A DNA stretch of 64,000 nucleotides from Apodospora peruviana (Eukaryota; Ascomycota; Sordariomycetes; Sordariales; Lasiosphaeriaceae): assembly GCA_033439685.1 (NCBI GenBank), contig JAUEDM010000002.1, positions 496,001 to 560,000 on the forward strand. The letters are read 5' to 3'. The position numbers and the translations under genes are program-made. The notes beneath the pieces were generated by a model. It had not been told where the DNA came from. It worked only from the letters and a program-made list of their open reading frames with translations, and searched no databases. Shown piece after piece: positions 34,050 through 46,147 of the stretch (its first letter is position 1; each line of letters begins with the position of its first letter).

Positions 34050-34864
34050 GTCAACAGGTTACAGGGGCAAGATCATGCCAAGACGGGACGACACGACTCG
34101 TCAGGTTATAATTGACCATTGTCACCAAATTTACTCCGGTCGGGTCCATGATCATTGTCCGCAATATGCTGTTCTGTATTCCTCCTCTCGCCACCACCGG
34201 TGTGGTGAAGTGGTGCAGGCCACTATATGTCGGGATGAAATGAAGCCCCAATATCGCCGCTTGATAGCCTGTTCGGCAGTATCGCTCCGGCGCGCATAAA
34301 TCGGGACGCGGCAGTGACCATAATCCCCACGTCAAATAGCCTCCGAATTTCCCGTGGGGACGACATGGATATTGCGGGGATCCTGGTCAGTGGTCAATAT
34401 ACCTGACGGGTAGTATGGAATGAAAGAACATTCTACCTATCGTTCCAATTTTAATCATTTGCCAGTTAATAAACTGAACGGACATACGTCAGCCTGTCGA
34501 TTGGGTAGCTCTCGGGACCCCCTCAGTCTCCGCATCTGACTAACAAGCATTGCAGCCAAGCGATGTTTGAGATCGCCAAGGTAAAAACAAGATGGTTGGG
34601 TTCGTCTTATACCGTCCACGGAGGATCGAGTACCTGGTTAGACAATGTAATGACAGAAGAAGGCGTAGCTGTGTAAGACTACAAAAGCATAGGTATACTC
34701 GAGGCAGCGGGGACGTCATGTTGCCTCTCCGGTTACATGTAGCCCCTGCGGATACCAAGTTGGCGTCTGGAGCGGCCGTTCACTCCTGAGCGTGTCGAAT
34801 TTGAAAGAACTGATCCCATTCACAACAGATATCGGCAGGCGTCTCCGGCCACATAGCCCGAGGC
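34050..34864. other. divergent promoter region
   Basis: Between the secreted dehydrogenase-like gene (minus) and the metallophosphoesterase (plus). No gene is seen. Confidence 0.5.
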
Positions 34865-35758
34865 ATGGCCGTTGTCACTGATCTGTTGAAGCCAGGAAAC
34901 CCTGCGTTGCTGCCCATTGTCCTGGAAACAGCCTCGCCCTTCCAGATCCTATCCGATCTACACCTCGAGACACATCCCTCCTACAATCATTACCAGCTCA
35001 AACAAGCCGCTCCGAATCTAGCTCTGCTGGGCGACATTGACCACGTAGCCGACGATGACCTCTTCCTCTTCCTCGAACGCCAACTCCACTGGTACTGGAA
35101 CGTCTTCTTCCTCCTCGGCAACCACGAGCCGGTGTCGACCACCTGGCCAGCAGCACAAGCCAGAGTGCGCTCTTTTTCCGACAGGATGGATCGCTTGCGA
35201 ACCAAATCCACCATTGGACGGTTCGTCTTTCTCGACGGGCAGACGAGAAGACACGACGTCAACGAACATCTCACAATCCTGGGATGTACTTTGTTTTCAA
35301 ACGTGATGCCCGACGAGGCTGTCGAGGTTGGGCGGAGGATGGTCAATTTCAGTCAGATACAAAACTGGACTGTGCAGGACCATGTCGCTGCGCATCTGTC
35401 TGACCTGAAATGGCTGAATGAGCAGGTAGACGAGATTGCCAGACGGGAGCCGCAGAGAAGGATTGCCATCTTCACGCACCACAGTCCGACTATTGATCCT
35501 AGGGCGGTCGATCCGAGGTTCAGGGACGGAAGTCCCGTGACGTCTGGTTTTGCGACGGACTTGTCGGGCGAAGAGTGCTGGAGGAACAAAGCGGTTGTGT
35601 TGTGGGGGTTTGGGCACACGCATTTTAGCTGCGATTTTGAGGATCAGTTGACTGGGAAGAGGGTGGCTACGAACCAGAAGGGATATTATAACGTCGTGGT
35701 GTCGAAGGAGAAGGAGAAGGGGTTTGACATGAGGAAGGTGGTGTTTGTTGGGGAGTAG
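34865..35758 (+). CDS. calcineurin-like metallophosphoesterase
   Basis: One exon, 297 codons. The metal-binding motifs occur in family order: ILSDLHLE near residue 35, LLGDID near 55, FLLGNHEP near 80, IFTHHSP near 205 and GFGHTHFSCDF near 255. These bind two metal ions that cleave phosphoesters. The size and GFGHTH ending match the small fungal cytosolic phosphoesterases often described as Ser/Thr phosphatase-like, whose substrates are unknown. No signal peptide is present. The start is the first ATG, about 30 residues before the first motif. Confidence 0.88.
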   Translation: MAVVTDLLKPGNPALLPIVLETASPFQILSDLHLETHPSYNHYQLKQAAPNLALLGDIDHVADDDLFLFLERQLHWYWNVFFLLGNHEPVSTTWPAAQARVRSFSDRMDRLRTKSTIGRFVFLDGQTRRHDVNEHLTILGCTLFSNVMPDEAVEVGRRMVNFSQIQNWTVQDHVAAHLSDLKWLNEQVDEIARREPQRRIAIFTHHSPTIDPRAVDPRFRDGSPVTSGFATDLSGEECWRNKAVVLWGFGHTHFSCDFEDQLTGKRVATNQKGYYNVVVSKEKEKGFDMRKVVFVGE

Positions 35759-35995
35759 GAACTTAAGTGGCAGCGCTTTTTCAGGGATTATTGATTAAGA
35801 CTATTCTATGAATGCTTGATGGGCTGCTCCGTGCAAGCGACCAGGTCTACTACTACTTCTAGTTCTAAACAAAAAGAAAAAACTGTGAACCTGACATCTA
35901 AAGCCTTCATCTCAAAGATATAAACAAGGAAAAAGGAAAGACATTAATTAGTCTGATAAATGTAATAAAACCAAACAAAACCCATCCCCTGTCCT

Positions 35996-38900
35996 TCAAG
36001 CAGTCTTCTTCTTCAACAGCCCACTAAACTTGAAATCCCACCTCTTCACCCTAACAAGATAATAAATCGCCACCGCCGCAAAGATATCAAAGAAGATATA
36101 CCCCCACATGATGCCAAAGTTCCGCCACCTGTCCACCCAGAAAATGTCCGCGCCACCCATGAACTCGTCCGCCACGTTCATACTGCAGTAATTACACGCC
36201 TCAGTGGCATAAGGGTCCTGCAGATACCCCCCAGCCATCGGACTGCTCATCATCGGCCCCAAGTACTCGGCGCAATTCATCCCCTGCGGCGGATTAAACG
36301 ACAACATTTCCGTGAGGGAACACTCGACCGGCCTGTCATGCAGCATCGTCGACACGATTCCGGAAATCCAGTATGTGAACGGCGACACATAGTACATGAA
36401 GACCCAGAATCCTGGAAGAGCAATCTTGGTCTGTAGGACACCGCTGAAGATGGTGCTCATCATCGTGAGGAGGATAACCAATCCGCTGGCGGCTTGTGCG
36501 TCGGGCAGTGCCGCGATGGTCATGTGCGCGAACGCGCTGGCGTAAATAAATAGCTGGATTGTAAACAACAAAACCAGACCCTGGCGGGAGGAAGCCTGGC
36601 TGGCGCCGACGACGGGGTAATAGAAACATGCGTAGGTGATGATTCCGGTGAGAATTTGGTAGGGGATCTCGACTGTGATATTGGCGGCGAGAAACGCTTT
36701 CCACGAGTAAGCCTTTGAAGGCCGTTCCCGGACTTCGTATAGCGAGCGCTGCGTGACGAAGAGAGGCTGGATCTGTTGCACGAGGGTAGTAAAGATGGTG
36801 GTTACCATGAATACCGCAAAGACAAAATCGCGCATGCCAGCTTGGGTTCCTGCCGGCTTCCAGAAGGTGAAGCCGATGAAGAGGCCTGACATTGCGCCGA
36901 GCACAAGCTTGGCGAGTACGTAGCCCGGCATGCGCCAGTACTGCTGGAAGATGCGCTCCGTGACGGTTCGGAGTTGAGACGTGAATGGCATGGCGAATTC
37001 GGAGTTGTTACTGCCGTTTTGGGTGTCGTTTTCGGTGGCAGCGGCGATGGCAGAAGTGGAATGGATCCTGTCTATTTCGGCGATGACGTCTCTGCACTCA
37101 TTGCTAGCTTTCCAGACTGAGTCCCACGTTTGTCCGCTGCTGTTGGACCCTTCGGCTACAATCTCGAGCATATACTCGGCGGGATTCTCCTGATCGCCGC
37201 AGTGGCGCGCCCCGTTGGACTCGAAATACGTGAGCAGATCGCGCGAGTTCTGGCCGATAGTCCCAAAATAGACGGTCTTGCCGCCCTTGGCGAGGAAGAG
37301 GAGTCTGTCAAACTGCTGGAAGAGGATCGCGTTGGGCTGGTGGATTGTACAGAGGACGGCTTGACCTGCATCGGCGAGCTTCCGCAGAAAAACGCAGATG
37401 GCCCAGGCGCTCTGCGAGTCGAGGCCGCTGGTTGGTTCGTCGAGGAAGAGAAGCAGTTTCGGTTTGGCGACCAGTTCGACGCCGATAGTTAGCAGTTTGC
37501 GCTGTTCGACGTTCAGGCCCTGGCCCGGGATGCCGACGACCGCGTCGGCGTACTCCTCCATGCCGAGCATCTTGATGACTTCCTCGACGAAGGCGTACTT
37601 TTCTGCCGTGCTGACGGTTTTGGGCCGGCGGAGCATGGCGCTGAACCGGAGGCTTTCTCGGACGGTCGCCGTGTCGAGATGGAGATCTGTTCGTATCAGT
37701 GTTAGCAGACGTTGTGTCACAATGGAGGACGTGAAACATACCTTGCTGCTGGACATAACCAGTCTGACGCTGGAAGTCGGCCCCAAACGGCCGTCCGTTT
37801 ACCAACATATCGCCTGTAACGACACCCACGCTCGTCCGTTGCGCGAGCACATCGAGCAACGTCGTCTTGCCAGCACCGCTAGCTCCCATCAACGCCGTCA
37901 AGGTCCCAGGCTTGACCCAACCAGAGACATGGTCCAGAAGCCTCCGTCGTCCCTCACCACCTTTAACCTCGACATCATAAACCACATCCTTCCAGGTAAA
38001 GATATCCCTCTGCGGCTCGATCCCAGCAACATCAGCAGCTTCATCCCGTTGAGCCGCCTTCCCAGCAACACCACCACCAGTCACCCTCTCCTCATCCTTC
38101 CCTTTCTTGCCATCTTGTTGCAGGGCAGCAGGAACTTTCCCTCTCCGAAAAACAAGCATCTCCGCCGTGCTCGACACGGACGAGTTGAGCTCAACAGCAG
38201 CGAAATACACCACCATAAAAAACACCAAAAACCCAATCAATATCCCAAAGTTCCGCCACACATGACTGTAATAGTACTGATAAGTGGTAGCGATATACGC
38301 GTCCCCGCTGACCGTTGGTCGTCCGGCCACCGCGCCAGCAGCCGCACACACCCAAGACTCACCCACAGGCGGCGAATACGGCGGCACGATATCCGAGCAG
38401 GTAAACTGCCGCCCGTGAAACTCGTTCGCAATCAAGATCTCAAAGGCATAATAAATGGGATTGATCCACCGGATCCAGCTGAACCACGGGTGCATCTGCG
38501 GGACGACGACAATGTACCCCGTGTACATGATCAACGCCAACACCAGCACGCCAGCGAGCGCCATCGCTTGCGAGACGGTCTTGGTAATAGCCGCGAGGGT
38601 ACGAAACACAGCGCTCATGACAAACGTGCTGACATACGAAATGAGAAAATACAGAAAGAATTGGGCCGGCTCGCGGCGGAGCCCGGCGAGGAAATAGACG
38701 AGTATGTTGAAGACTGTCGCGGTAACAAACTTTATGGGGATGTCGGCGACGATACCTGCCGCCGCCTCAGTGGCAGGGTGGTAGAATGCGTATGAAGCAT
38801 GTTTCTCCACGATGGGGCGCTGCGCGTACAGGCTATCGATTTCGGAGATGGCGGTCAGCGCGTTGAGGAGAATAGCCATGAACAGCACCGACCCTTTGCC

Positions 38901-40526
38901 AGCGAAACCGGCTGTCGCGTCGGGGTTGCCGTAGAAGATGGAGCCTATGATCAAGGCGAGGATGAGGTTGGACCCGACGATGATCAGCGTGGCGGCCATG
39001 TCGCCCATGATGCGATGGTATGCCCGGATGGTGTTGAGTTTCACCTGCATAGGGATACTGATAGTGTATGGCGAGCGCGGACGAACGTGTTTTGCCTGTC
39101 GGTAGTTCTTTTGCTGGCGCAGCTGCGCCATGCTTTCGGTCTGCGACTCGCCTGCGAATTCTTCCGAGTAAGCCTCCATCTCTGCTTCTAAGGCAGCAAA
39201 TTCAGGCGAGCTGCGCCAGTAGCGCTCGAAGTCATCCGGGGTTCGGGGGACTTTGTGTTCCATCCCTCTGCGGGGGACACGTTCCTGGGCGTTGGTGACA
39301 GACGTCAGGAAATCGCCGGTCGTTTGACGGGGCGGGCAGAACCAGCCCTGCCGCTCAAAGAAATCTTTTGCCGCAGAAGCCGGACCAAAATAGATCTGGC
39401 GGCCTTCGTACAGGACGGTGGTCTTGTCGAAGACGTCGTAGATGGCCTGGCTGGCTTGGTACATGGCCACGGCGTGCGTGCGGGCGCCTGTATCCGAAGA
39501 CACGCGCAAGGCCTGGACGAACTTGAGCGCGCTGGACGAGTCCAGGCCGCGGGTGCTGTTGTCCCACGCGCAGATCGGGGACGCGGCCAACATCATCTCT
39601 GCAATGCTGACGCGCTTGCGCTCGCCGCCTGAAACGCCGCGGATGTAATCGTTGCCGACCTTGGTGTGGTACGTGTGAGTCAGACCGAACATGGCCATCA
39701 CAACTTTTGCTGCGTAGCGGCAGTACTCGGAGCGCGACATGTCCTCGATCCGGTTGGAGGGTGCACGCATCGACGCTGCGAACTCGAGCGTTTGACCGAC
39801 AGTGAGATGAGGGAAATGCTTGTCGACCTCCTGGTTGTAGACCACCTCCCCCTTGAACTCCTTCTTCATCCGGTCTTGCGGGATCCCGTTGCAGCTGATT
39901 GCTGAATTCTCATCCACATCCAGACCGTACAGCTCCCCGCAGATGGTCTTGAGGAACGTGCTGCAACCTGACCCGGGTCGGCCAAGAACTGCAAGCATCT
40001 CCCCGCTCTTGACCAGTCCGTTGAAGCCGTGCAGGATATGTCTTCTTGGCCTCTTCTTGTGCGACCTATCCTTGAACAGCTGGCCCGGATTGAACGGCGC
40101 AAGCAGCACCGATGTGACTGTTTCTTGGAGTTGCAACGCCGCTCCGGACCCGTAGACGTTGAGGTCCTTGAAGGCGACTCCCAGCCCGCTTGCCGAGTGG
40201 CCCTTGTCCGATAGCTTCCTGACAAAGTCCTGCACCCATTTTCGCACGTCGAAGTCCTTGCTCATGGGGTCGAGAGACGGGTGAATGTGCATCGGCGGAC
40301 CACCGTGCGTAGGTGTTGCTGTCGAGTGGATCCGGGATAACGCGGTGGCGATCCGGTGAAGCTCGGCCGCGTCGGCGTCGTCCATCTGCTCGCTGTGGTC
40401 ATGGTTGACCACTGTATTATCTTCATAGTCGGATGAGTCTGTTGTCGCAGGCTCCTTCTGAGAGGCCGGTGATGACAATGGCTTCTTCGGCTTGTCGCCG
40501 TCCCCCGATGAAGATGGATGGTCCAT
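35996..40526 (-). CDS. PDR-type (ABCG) full-size ABC transporter
   Basis: Two exons, 40526-37742 and 37686-35996 (1491 codons), joined as YVQQQ-DLHLDTATVRESL. The order NBD1-TMD1-NBD2-TMD2 is that of fungal pleiotropic drug resistance pumps. NBD1 has Walker A GRPGSGCST (Cys replaces Lys, as usual in this half), signature VSGGERKRVS and NSTRGLDSSSA. NBD2 has GASGAGKTTLLDVLA, a modified signature LNVEQRKLLTIG and LFLDEPTSGLDS. Hydrophobic segments include the LIVGSNLILALIIGSIFYG and YFLISYVSTFVMSAVF regions of TMD1 and the last pair near YIFFDIFAAVAIYYLV. Such pumps export drugs, plant defence compounds or own metabolites across the plasma membrane. No regulator lies directly beside it. Confidence 0.95.
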
Positions 40527-41579
40527 ATTGATGTGTTAGTGCCCGGCTGGGACCTGAAAACGAAACGTCTGGAGTGAGTGACTAGGTAGGTACCTGAGTG
40601 AGTGGGCATCGCATCTGTTTCTATCTCGGCGAGATTTCTTCCCACTTCCATCGTGCTCATTCCGAGTCCACCCGGTGGAGTCCTGTCACCCATGCGGCCA
40701 TTGCATTTTCTCGTGTCCCTGGCCTGGCCCACACTACCCGTCCGCCGGCGAGATTGAAGGATCCGAATCCCGTTTTTAGTGACTTTCCCGTAGCGTGTTC
40801 CTCAGTATTATCCCTGCCGTAAATCGCGACAAGCAACGGCCCGCGTTGGTGGGCCTGAGATCTCCCTGTTCCGGCCCCGTTGGTGTGATCCGTGCAAGAG
40901 ATGTGCCGAGGCACGTCGGGTCGGTCGGGTCGGTCGGATTCGGTCCACGCAAGCCGGACACCTTGAAGGCTGCCAAAGCCCCATTTATTCTGCATGACAT
41001 AATGATTCTGCCCATTTCAAGGGTCTTAAGGATTTTGGGACCTGATGACTGAAATTGGAAAATACTTAAAACCGGCCGGATTGGCTTGGCGGCAAGGTAG
41101 CTAAGGTACCACCAGGGGCTTGGGGTTCATGAGGATTAGAAGGCGACTTGATAAAAAAGGTTGGATATATTTTCCGCCATTGTAGCAGTCGAGGATTGTG
41201 CTTGAAAAACCTCGTTGAGACCTTGAGACCACACTGGCAGCTTGATATTCACATGCAAGCCAATGCTCTCAACGGCATTGGCCCTTGTGCATGAACGGGT
41301 CTACCCCTGTCTTCAATGACGTCTCTTCTTATCAAGGTGGAGATATCCATATCGAGAGATAGTGTTCGGTGGAGATGGAGTTGGCCTTCGGGGTTAACAA
41401 CTGAAAGTAATTGAGAGTGATTGGACGGTATACGGTGTTAGAAATGTAGCGTCAATGAACCCGTAACTGACAGAGGGTGTGTGGCGGTAGCTTCGGTCTC
41501 TGATGATGGAATGCAATAAAGTCCCTGCCTGTCAACAACGAGTCATGCTCTCAGTCTCCATTGTATTGTTATTACCGAC
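40527..41579. other. upstream region of the ABC transporter, no gene seen
   Basis: About 1 kb. It contains GGTCGGGTCGGTCGG direct repeats near 40918-40932. No coding support was found. Confidence 0.5.
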
Positions 41580-42014
41580 CTATGTCAAGTAAGTTCCGGG
41601 TCCCCATTTCCCAAACCCAGTGCTCTGGCGCGTAGAAGCGGCCCTCTTTTCCAAAAGCTTCTGATACGCCATCTCCTTCCGGCGCAGCGCCTCGGTCCTG
41701 TGCGGCCACGTCCGCGGCGCCAGGTTCGGCTGGCACCAGTAGCATATCTGCCCCGGATGGTGGCGGCCGCAGACGAAGCAGTGGTTGAAGTTGTGCCGTA
41801 AGTCTTTGGGACAGTCTCGGGCCGGGCATCTGGAGACCTTGGGCGTCGTCCTGCCGGGTGATTTTGTGCTGGTGGCCACCGAGGCAACGTCTGGTGCAGT
41901 GCTGTGTGTCTCGTATTTTGTGGACTTATTGTTAGGTGTGGCGAAGAAGGGAGACGAGGAGCTCTGTTGGCTTTTCGGGCGGCTCTCTGTTGTTATCTTG
42001 AAGCTGTCGGGCAT
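41580..42014 (-). CDS. small Cys/His-rich hypothetical protein
   Basis: One exon of 144 codons. The first 60 residues are Ser/Thr-rich and likely disordered. Residues 62-96 hold CPARDCPKDLRHNFNHCFVC and GRHHPGQICYWCQ, a compact set of cysteines and histidines that could bind two zinc ions. The rest is basic. No signal peptide is seen, so an intracellular zinc-binding role is a guess. Fungal genomes hold many unstudied small proteins of this kind. Confidence 0.6.
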   Translation of the reverse strand: MPDSFKITTESRPKSQQSSSSPFFATPNNKSTKYETHSTAPDVASVATSTKSPGRTTPKVSRCPARDCPKDLRHNFNHCFVCGRHHPGQICYWCQPNLAPRTWPHRTEALRRKEMAYQKLLEKRAASTRQSTGFGKWGPGTYLT

Positions 42015-42401
42015 CTTTCAGGTTGATGATGATCAACTACCCCCGCTCCTTATTTGACCGACCACGGCGATGACTGGTATATTCTATTTGTCAACTGACA
42101 ACATCGTGAGAATCACCATCGGTGGTTGGTCGTTACTGACAAGGACAGCATCAGAGGTGAATATTGGGCATTGAGATGTAGATGATTGCTGCAGTTACCC
42201 GAGTAGAATCGATGATGATTTTGTGGGATGAAGTATTTGCAATTGCCGAATTCGATGCAACCTCGCGGTAGCTTCCGATTGGTCCAATACTGGCAATAGC
42301 AATTGATAACTGCTGATGTGCATGAGCACCACGTGACCACCTTGATCTCACTCATACTAGACGTGTCAGGCAAAAGATCTAAAAAGAAAGGCTTTGTTTT
42401 T
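42015..42401. other. intergenic, no gene seen
   Basis: Short region between the Cys/His protein and tRNA-Gly. A TTTTT run on the minus strand near 42376-42384 would end the tRNA transcript. Confidence 0.5.
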
Positions 42402-42488
42402 TGCGCGATGCGAGATTCGAACTCGCGTCCCTCGCTGATCCAAGAGAAGATGGGAAGCGAGAATTCTAACCACTGAACTAACCACGCT
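42402..42488 (-). tRNA. tRNA-Gly (anticodon CCC) with a 14-nt intron
   Basis: On the minus strand the acceptor stem GCGTGGT pairs with ATCGCGC (two wobble pairs), followed by discriminator A. The D arm is GTTCAGTGGTTAGAAT, the anticodon stem CTCGC/GCGAG and the T arm GCGAGTTCGAATCTCGC. Between the anticodon stems are 21 nt. A 7-nt loop TTCCCA+A with anticodon CCC leaves 14 nt inserted after position 37, the canonical place for a nuclear tRNA intron. The D-arm and anticodon-stem sequence is typical of eukaryotic tRNA-Gly. Confidence 0.9.
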
Positions 42489-43012
42489 TTCTTTAATGTT
42501 GATTCTACTTTGTTGGAAGCAGGTGCGGTAATCGACGAAGATATGGATTTAGGGAAGGAGGTCACTTGATCCGGATCTTAGAACGTCCAGTCCGCAGTCC
42601 CCACAATCAGCCATTTTGACAAGAAGGAGCCCTCCTAGGCCTGCTACACTATTTGTTAAGATTTGACCCGCACCAGCCTCCGACTCGCACGAGGTCACAA
42701 GCATGAGAGGCCTTTGTGGGGCTCTGTGGAGAATATACCGTCCGTCTCGACTCCGGCGTCCTCCAGAATACTCATGGTTTGCTCCCTTTGCACCGCTAAA
42801 AATCTTGGTCGGTGTTTTACTTCCAAAGCCCCAACTATAAAAAGTTTAAAGGGAACAGGTAGGCCCTCAATGAGTCACCAGAGCACCATGCTCAAGTATA
42901 TTGGATGCCTGGATTCCCCAACTTATCCTAGGTTTTAAAGCTTGGTCACCATCCCGTTTTTTCACAACTCACAGTCGCCGCGAGCCTCACACCCAACCAA
43001 CCAGCTCCTCTC
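42489..43012. other. upstream region of the gene at 43013
   Basis: No gene is seen. TATAAAAAG at 42836-42844 could be a TATA box for the gene at 43013. Confidence 0.45.
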
Positions 43013-43726
43013 GTGCTGACAACTCAACCTAGAAACAACCAATATCATAACTTCGTTCACACAACAAAAATCTATCTCGGACCTCTCCTCCTCGGTACCA
43101 TCGCCCCGCTGCTCACCAGCTCGGTCAGAGGCGATCATTTCGAGGCCATCGAAGCCTGCTTCACCCATGATATACTTCCTTACTCCAAGCAGAATACGTG
43201 CCACGTGCGCGTGGATTTGTGGGGGACCGACGTCGATGGCAGGTTTGATAGGTGCAAGATCGACGGCACCGACGGCTGCCGCGCCGGCCCGACCATAGGC
43301 GTCCCAGGCATGGTCGAATTGTGCATCGACTGGAAGAACGGCCGGGGCCACTTCAAGTTCGACCACCAGGACTTCAGGCGCTGCTTCGTCAGGGACAGAG
43401 ACGAGGACCCTTACAACCAATTGTGCTTCGGGAACGGATTCTGTTACTATTCTATCTGGTATGAGTCCAGAGAGTGCCCCTGGTTGTCTCAGGAAGACCG
43501 TGCCCGCGCTGCTCAGTGGCGCGGCAACAAGCCTGTTGAGGAAGGAAGTCCTGACAAACGAAAACAGGGTGTCGGGCTGCTCGCCGGCGCCGACCCCCTA
43601 CGGCCAGTACCTCGGTGGAGGAGAGCACCACCGGCCCTGGGTTTTAGCCGCCTAGCTCCCGAGAGCCAACCTAAGACGAAAGCAGACAGTTCGACTATCG
43701 CTCTGCACGACCACGGGGGGAAATGA
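43013..43726 (+). CDS. probable secreted cysteine-rich protein
   Basis: Open frame of 237 codons. After about 20 polar residues comes a hydrophobic run (IYLGPLLLGTIAPLLTSSV) that could be a signal peptide if translation starts later, or a signal anchor. The next 120 residues hold nine cysteines in a compact region (EACFTHD, NTCHVRVDLWG, RCKIDGTDGCRAG, ELCIDW, RCFVRD, QLCFGNGFCYY, ECPW), typical of exported disulfide-bonded proteins. The last 75 residues are Arg/Pro-rich and unlike the rest. A different frame there gives GCSPAPTPYGQYLGGGEHH, so an unrecognised intron or a frame change near 43540 is likely. Function is unknown. Confidence 0.55.
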   Translation: MLTTQPRNNQYHNFVHTTKIYLGPLLLGTIAPLLTSSVRGDHFEAIEACFTHDILPYSKQNTCHVRVDLWGTDVDGRFDRCKIDGTDGCRAGPTIGVPGMVELCIDWKNGRGHFKFDHQDFRRCFVRDRDEDPYNQLCFGNGFCYYSIWYESRECPWLSQEDRARAAQWRGNKPVEEGSPDKRKQGVGLLAGADPLRPVPRWRRAPPALGFSRLAPESQPKTKADSSTIALHDHGGK

Positions 43727-44633
43727 AGTGGAAGGGCGTTCGGTGTTGGATATGCAGCGGTTTTTGTCCTTCGATTGCTCAAGAAGTTTGCGGTGATAGT
43801 TATACACCTCTGTCTGGATTTAAAAGCTTAGTGTTATCACTTGTAAGACCTGGTCTGGACAAGACAAGCACCTTTATATTTAATACATAACTCAATATTC
43901 AATTTCCAAGACGAATATGCTAGACATTTAAAACGTGGTATAGTAAGTCTGGTATGGTTATTAGCGAGAACAAGATATGCGTCTTCGTTAGATGAATACG
44001 AGCTCATACCACACATACAAAAGGATTTTTTTTATCTAAACCAGGGCCCGGCACAGTCACCACTAAGGTTTTAAATCCTAGCAGGGGTGTATTACCAAGT
44101 TACTCCTTATCCGTTCAAATTAGGTAGCGTACGAATATTGTGCATTTTTATTTGAGAAAATGCAGAAATGCCTATCGACATATGGACGAAGGCCAGGCGG
44201 ACACTCTATATTTGGCTGTTTGTTGAAGACTTAAAATGCTGTTGGGCGTGATATATCTAGTCGATTTTGCAAAGCCTAGCATAGAGATACTGCCCGTGGA
44301 CTGTAAGACACGTCTGCAGCCATCCTATCGTATCTCTAATGAGGCCATTGTTAACTGCGATCTTGGTATCATCCGCGGTGACGCGGAGAACTCTTACAGG
44401 ATGATAGCGAGGGCGGACCAAAGCCGAGCCATCCCATCCGGCACAGCCATCCCAACCGGTACAGCCGAGGCTATACCACTCCGGATCACATCTCATCTAT
44501 CCCTGACCTCGTATGCAAACAGTCTAACTTCAGGACCCCTGCGTCCCTCCGCTGGCCTATTCTCTCATCCATGGCTTCTCAAAATCATATATCCCTTAAT
44601 GACTTCAACACTACATCTACCTACCGTATGTGA
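43727..44633. other. convergent intergenic region
   Basis: Between two genes that point at each other. AT-rich, with no supported frame. Confidence 0.5.
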
Positions 44634-46147
44634 CTAGCACTTAACGTCCTTCACTTTAAACCCCCCAGGACACAATCTCTGAAACACCTCCTTAGAATCA
44701 TACCTGGCAGCAACATCCCTAATCTTCCTCACATTCTCCTCCCCATAGCTCCCAATCACGTCCTGGCTCCTGTCCGCATAATTCAGATAAATCCAATCCT
44801 GGACACCTCCCTCCTCAAGTATACTATTCGCGTACTCCTTGATATCCTCAATCCACTTCTTGACTTTGGGGTAGGCAAACGCTTCCTGCTCAGCCGTCTT
44901 AACCATCGTAGTGGCAAGAAACAGGATCCCGTTTTCTGTTTGCCGCTCGACGCCCATGACGTTACCGCCTGCGGTCACAGAGTTTTCTCCAAACGTTTCG
45001 GGTAAAGGTTGGAACAGGCACTGCGTAATGAAGTCTTGCTCGGGAATAAACTCTTTAAGTTCGGCAACGAGCCGGTCGTGGAGAGCAGACGCCTTGGCCA
45101 TTATACGGGTGTCGTTTTTGAAGCACAGTGTGAACCAGGTATCACTTTTGTCCCCGTTAGCAACTCTTACGTATGTTTAGGGGTAAAGAAGACACACTGA
45201 AACCCGGCAGGGATATTATACTCAAACGCCATCTCCGAAACAGTCGTCATCTTGACCGTATTGAGCATCTGCGGCAGGGGGAGCCACTTCTCGTACGCAG
45301 GCGCATTCTCGACGCCAGCCACCTGCGCATAGAGCGTAGCAATCACCACATCCTTAAAGTCAGGCATATGAGTAAATATGCAAATGAGGTTGCTATCCGG
45401 GTCTTTTGAGACATTGTCGGTAAAGTCCGCAATGGCATCAATAGCCGCCGGGATCACCTGTTTCGGAAAAAAGGTCATGCCGCCCCAGACGCGGTGGCAC
45501 TTGATCGTGCTCATCGTGAACTTGGTCACAATGCCAAAGTTGCCCGGTCCTGCTCCTTTCAAGGCACGAAACAGATCACCATGGGTGTCCTTGTCCGCGA
45601 CTATGATCCGCCCATCCGCGAGGACGACTTCGTATGACACAACATTGTCGCAGGCGAATCCCTTGCGGGCCGTGAAGAAGGTGTTTCCGCCTCCAAGCAA
45701 AAGACCGGCGACGCCGACGTTGCCTTCGCGGCCGCCGGCTACGACCCGACCGTGCTTGTGCAGTTCGGCGTAGACATCCCGCCAGCGCGCGCCGGGCCCG
45801 ATGGTGGCGGTTTCGGAGGAGGCGTCAAAGACGGTGCTGTTGAGCAGCCCGAGATCAATGGTCACGCCGCCGTCGATGTTGTTGGAGCCGGCCCAGTTGG
45901 TATGGCCGCCGCTGCGGACGGCGAACTTTTGGTTTGCTGCCACGAGGGCTTTCAGAGTGGCGGAAACATGCTCGGCGGATCGGGGCTGGATGATGCATGC
46001 TGGCTTGAGCTTTGCGCTGCTGGACCAGTACGAGTCCTGCCGGGCGGCGTAGTCCGCGTCTGTTGGCAAGAGGATCTGGGACTGGAGTCCGGCATGAATT
46101 AGACACTCTGCCTGAGGGCAGGCGGGTTTGGGTACCAGGGCGGCCAT
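44634..46147 (-). CDS. FAD-linked oxidoreductase, berberine-bridge-enzyme type
   Basis: Two exons, 46147-45198 and 45144-44634 (486 codons). The FAD-binding PP-loop motif is FAVRSGGHTNWAGSNN near residue 80; the histidine in RSGGH is the usual site of covalent FAD attachment. Further FAD-domain blocks are IGPGARWRDVYAELHKHG, GVAGLLLGGGNTFFTARKGF and GAGPGNFGIVTKF. The C-terminal substrate and BBE-like part ends in YADRSQDVIGSYGEENVRKI and RLCPGGFKV. No signal peptide is seen, although many relatives are secreted. Members oxidise alcohols, sugars or alkaloid-like substrates and are common in metabolite pathways. The intron was placed with GTGTGT donor and a GCTAAC branch. Confidence 0.9.
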
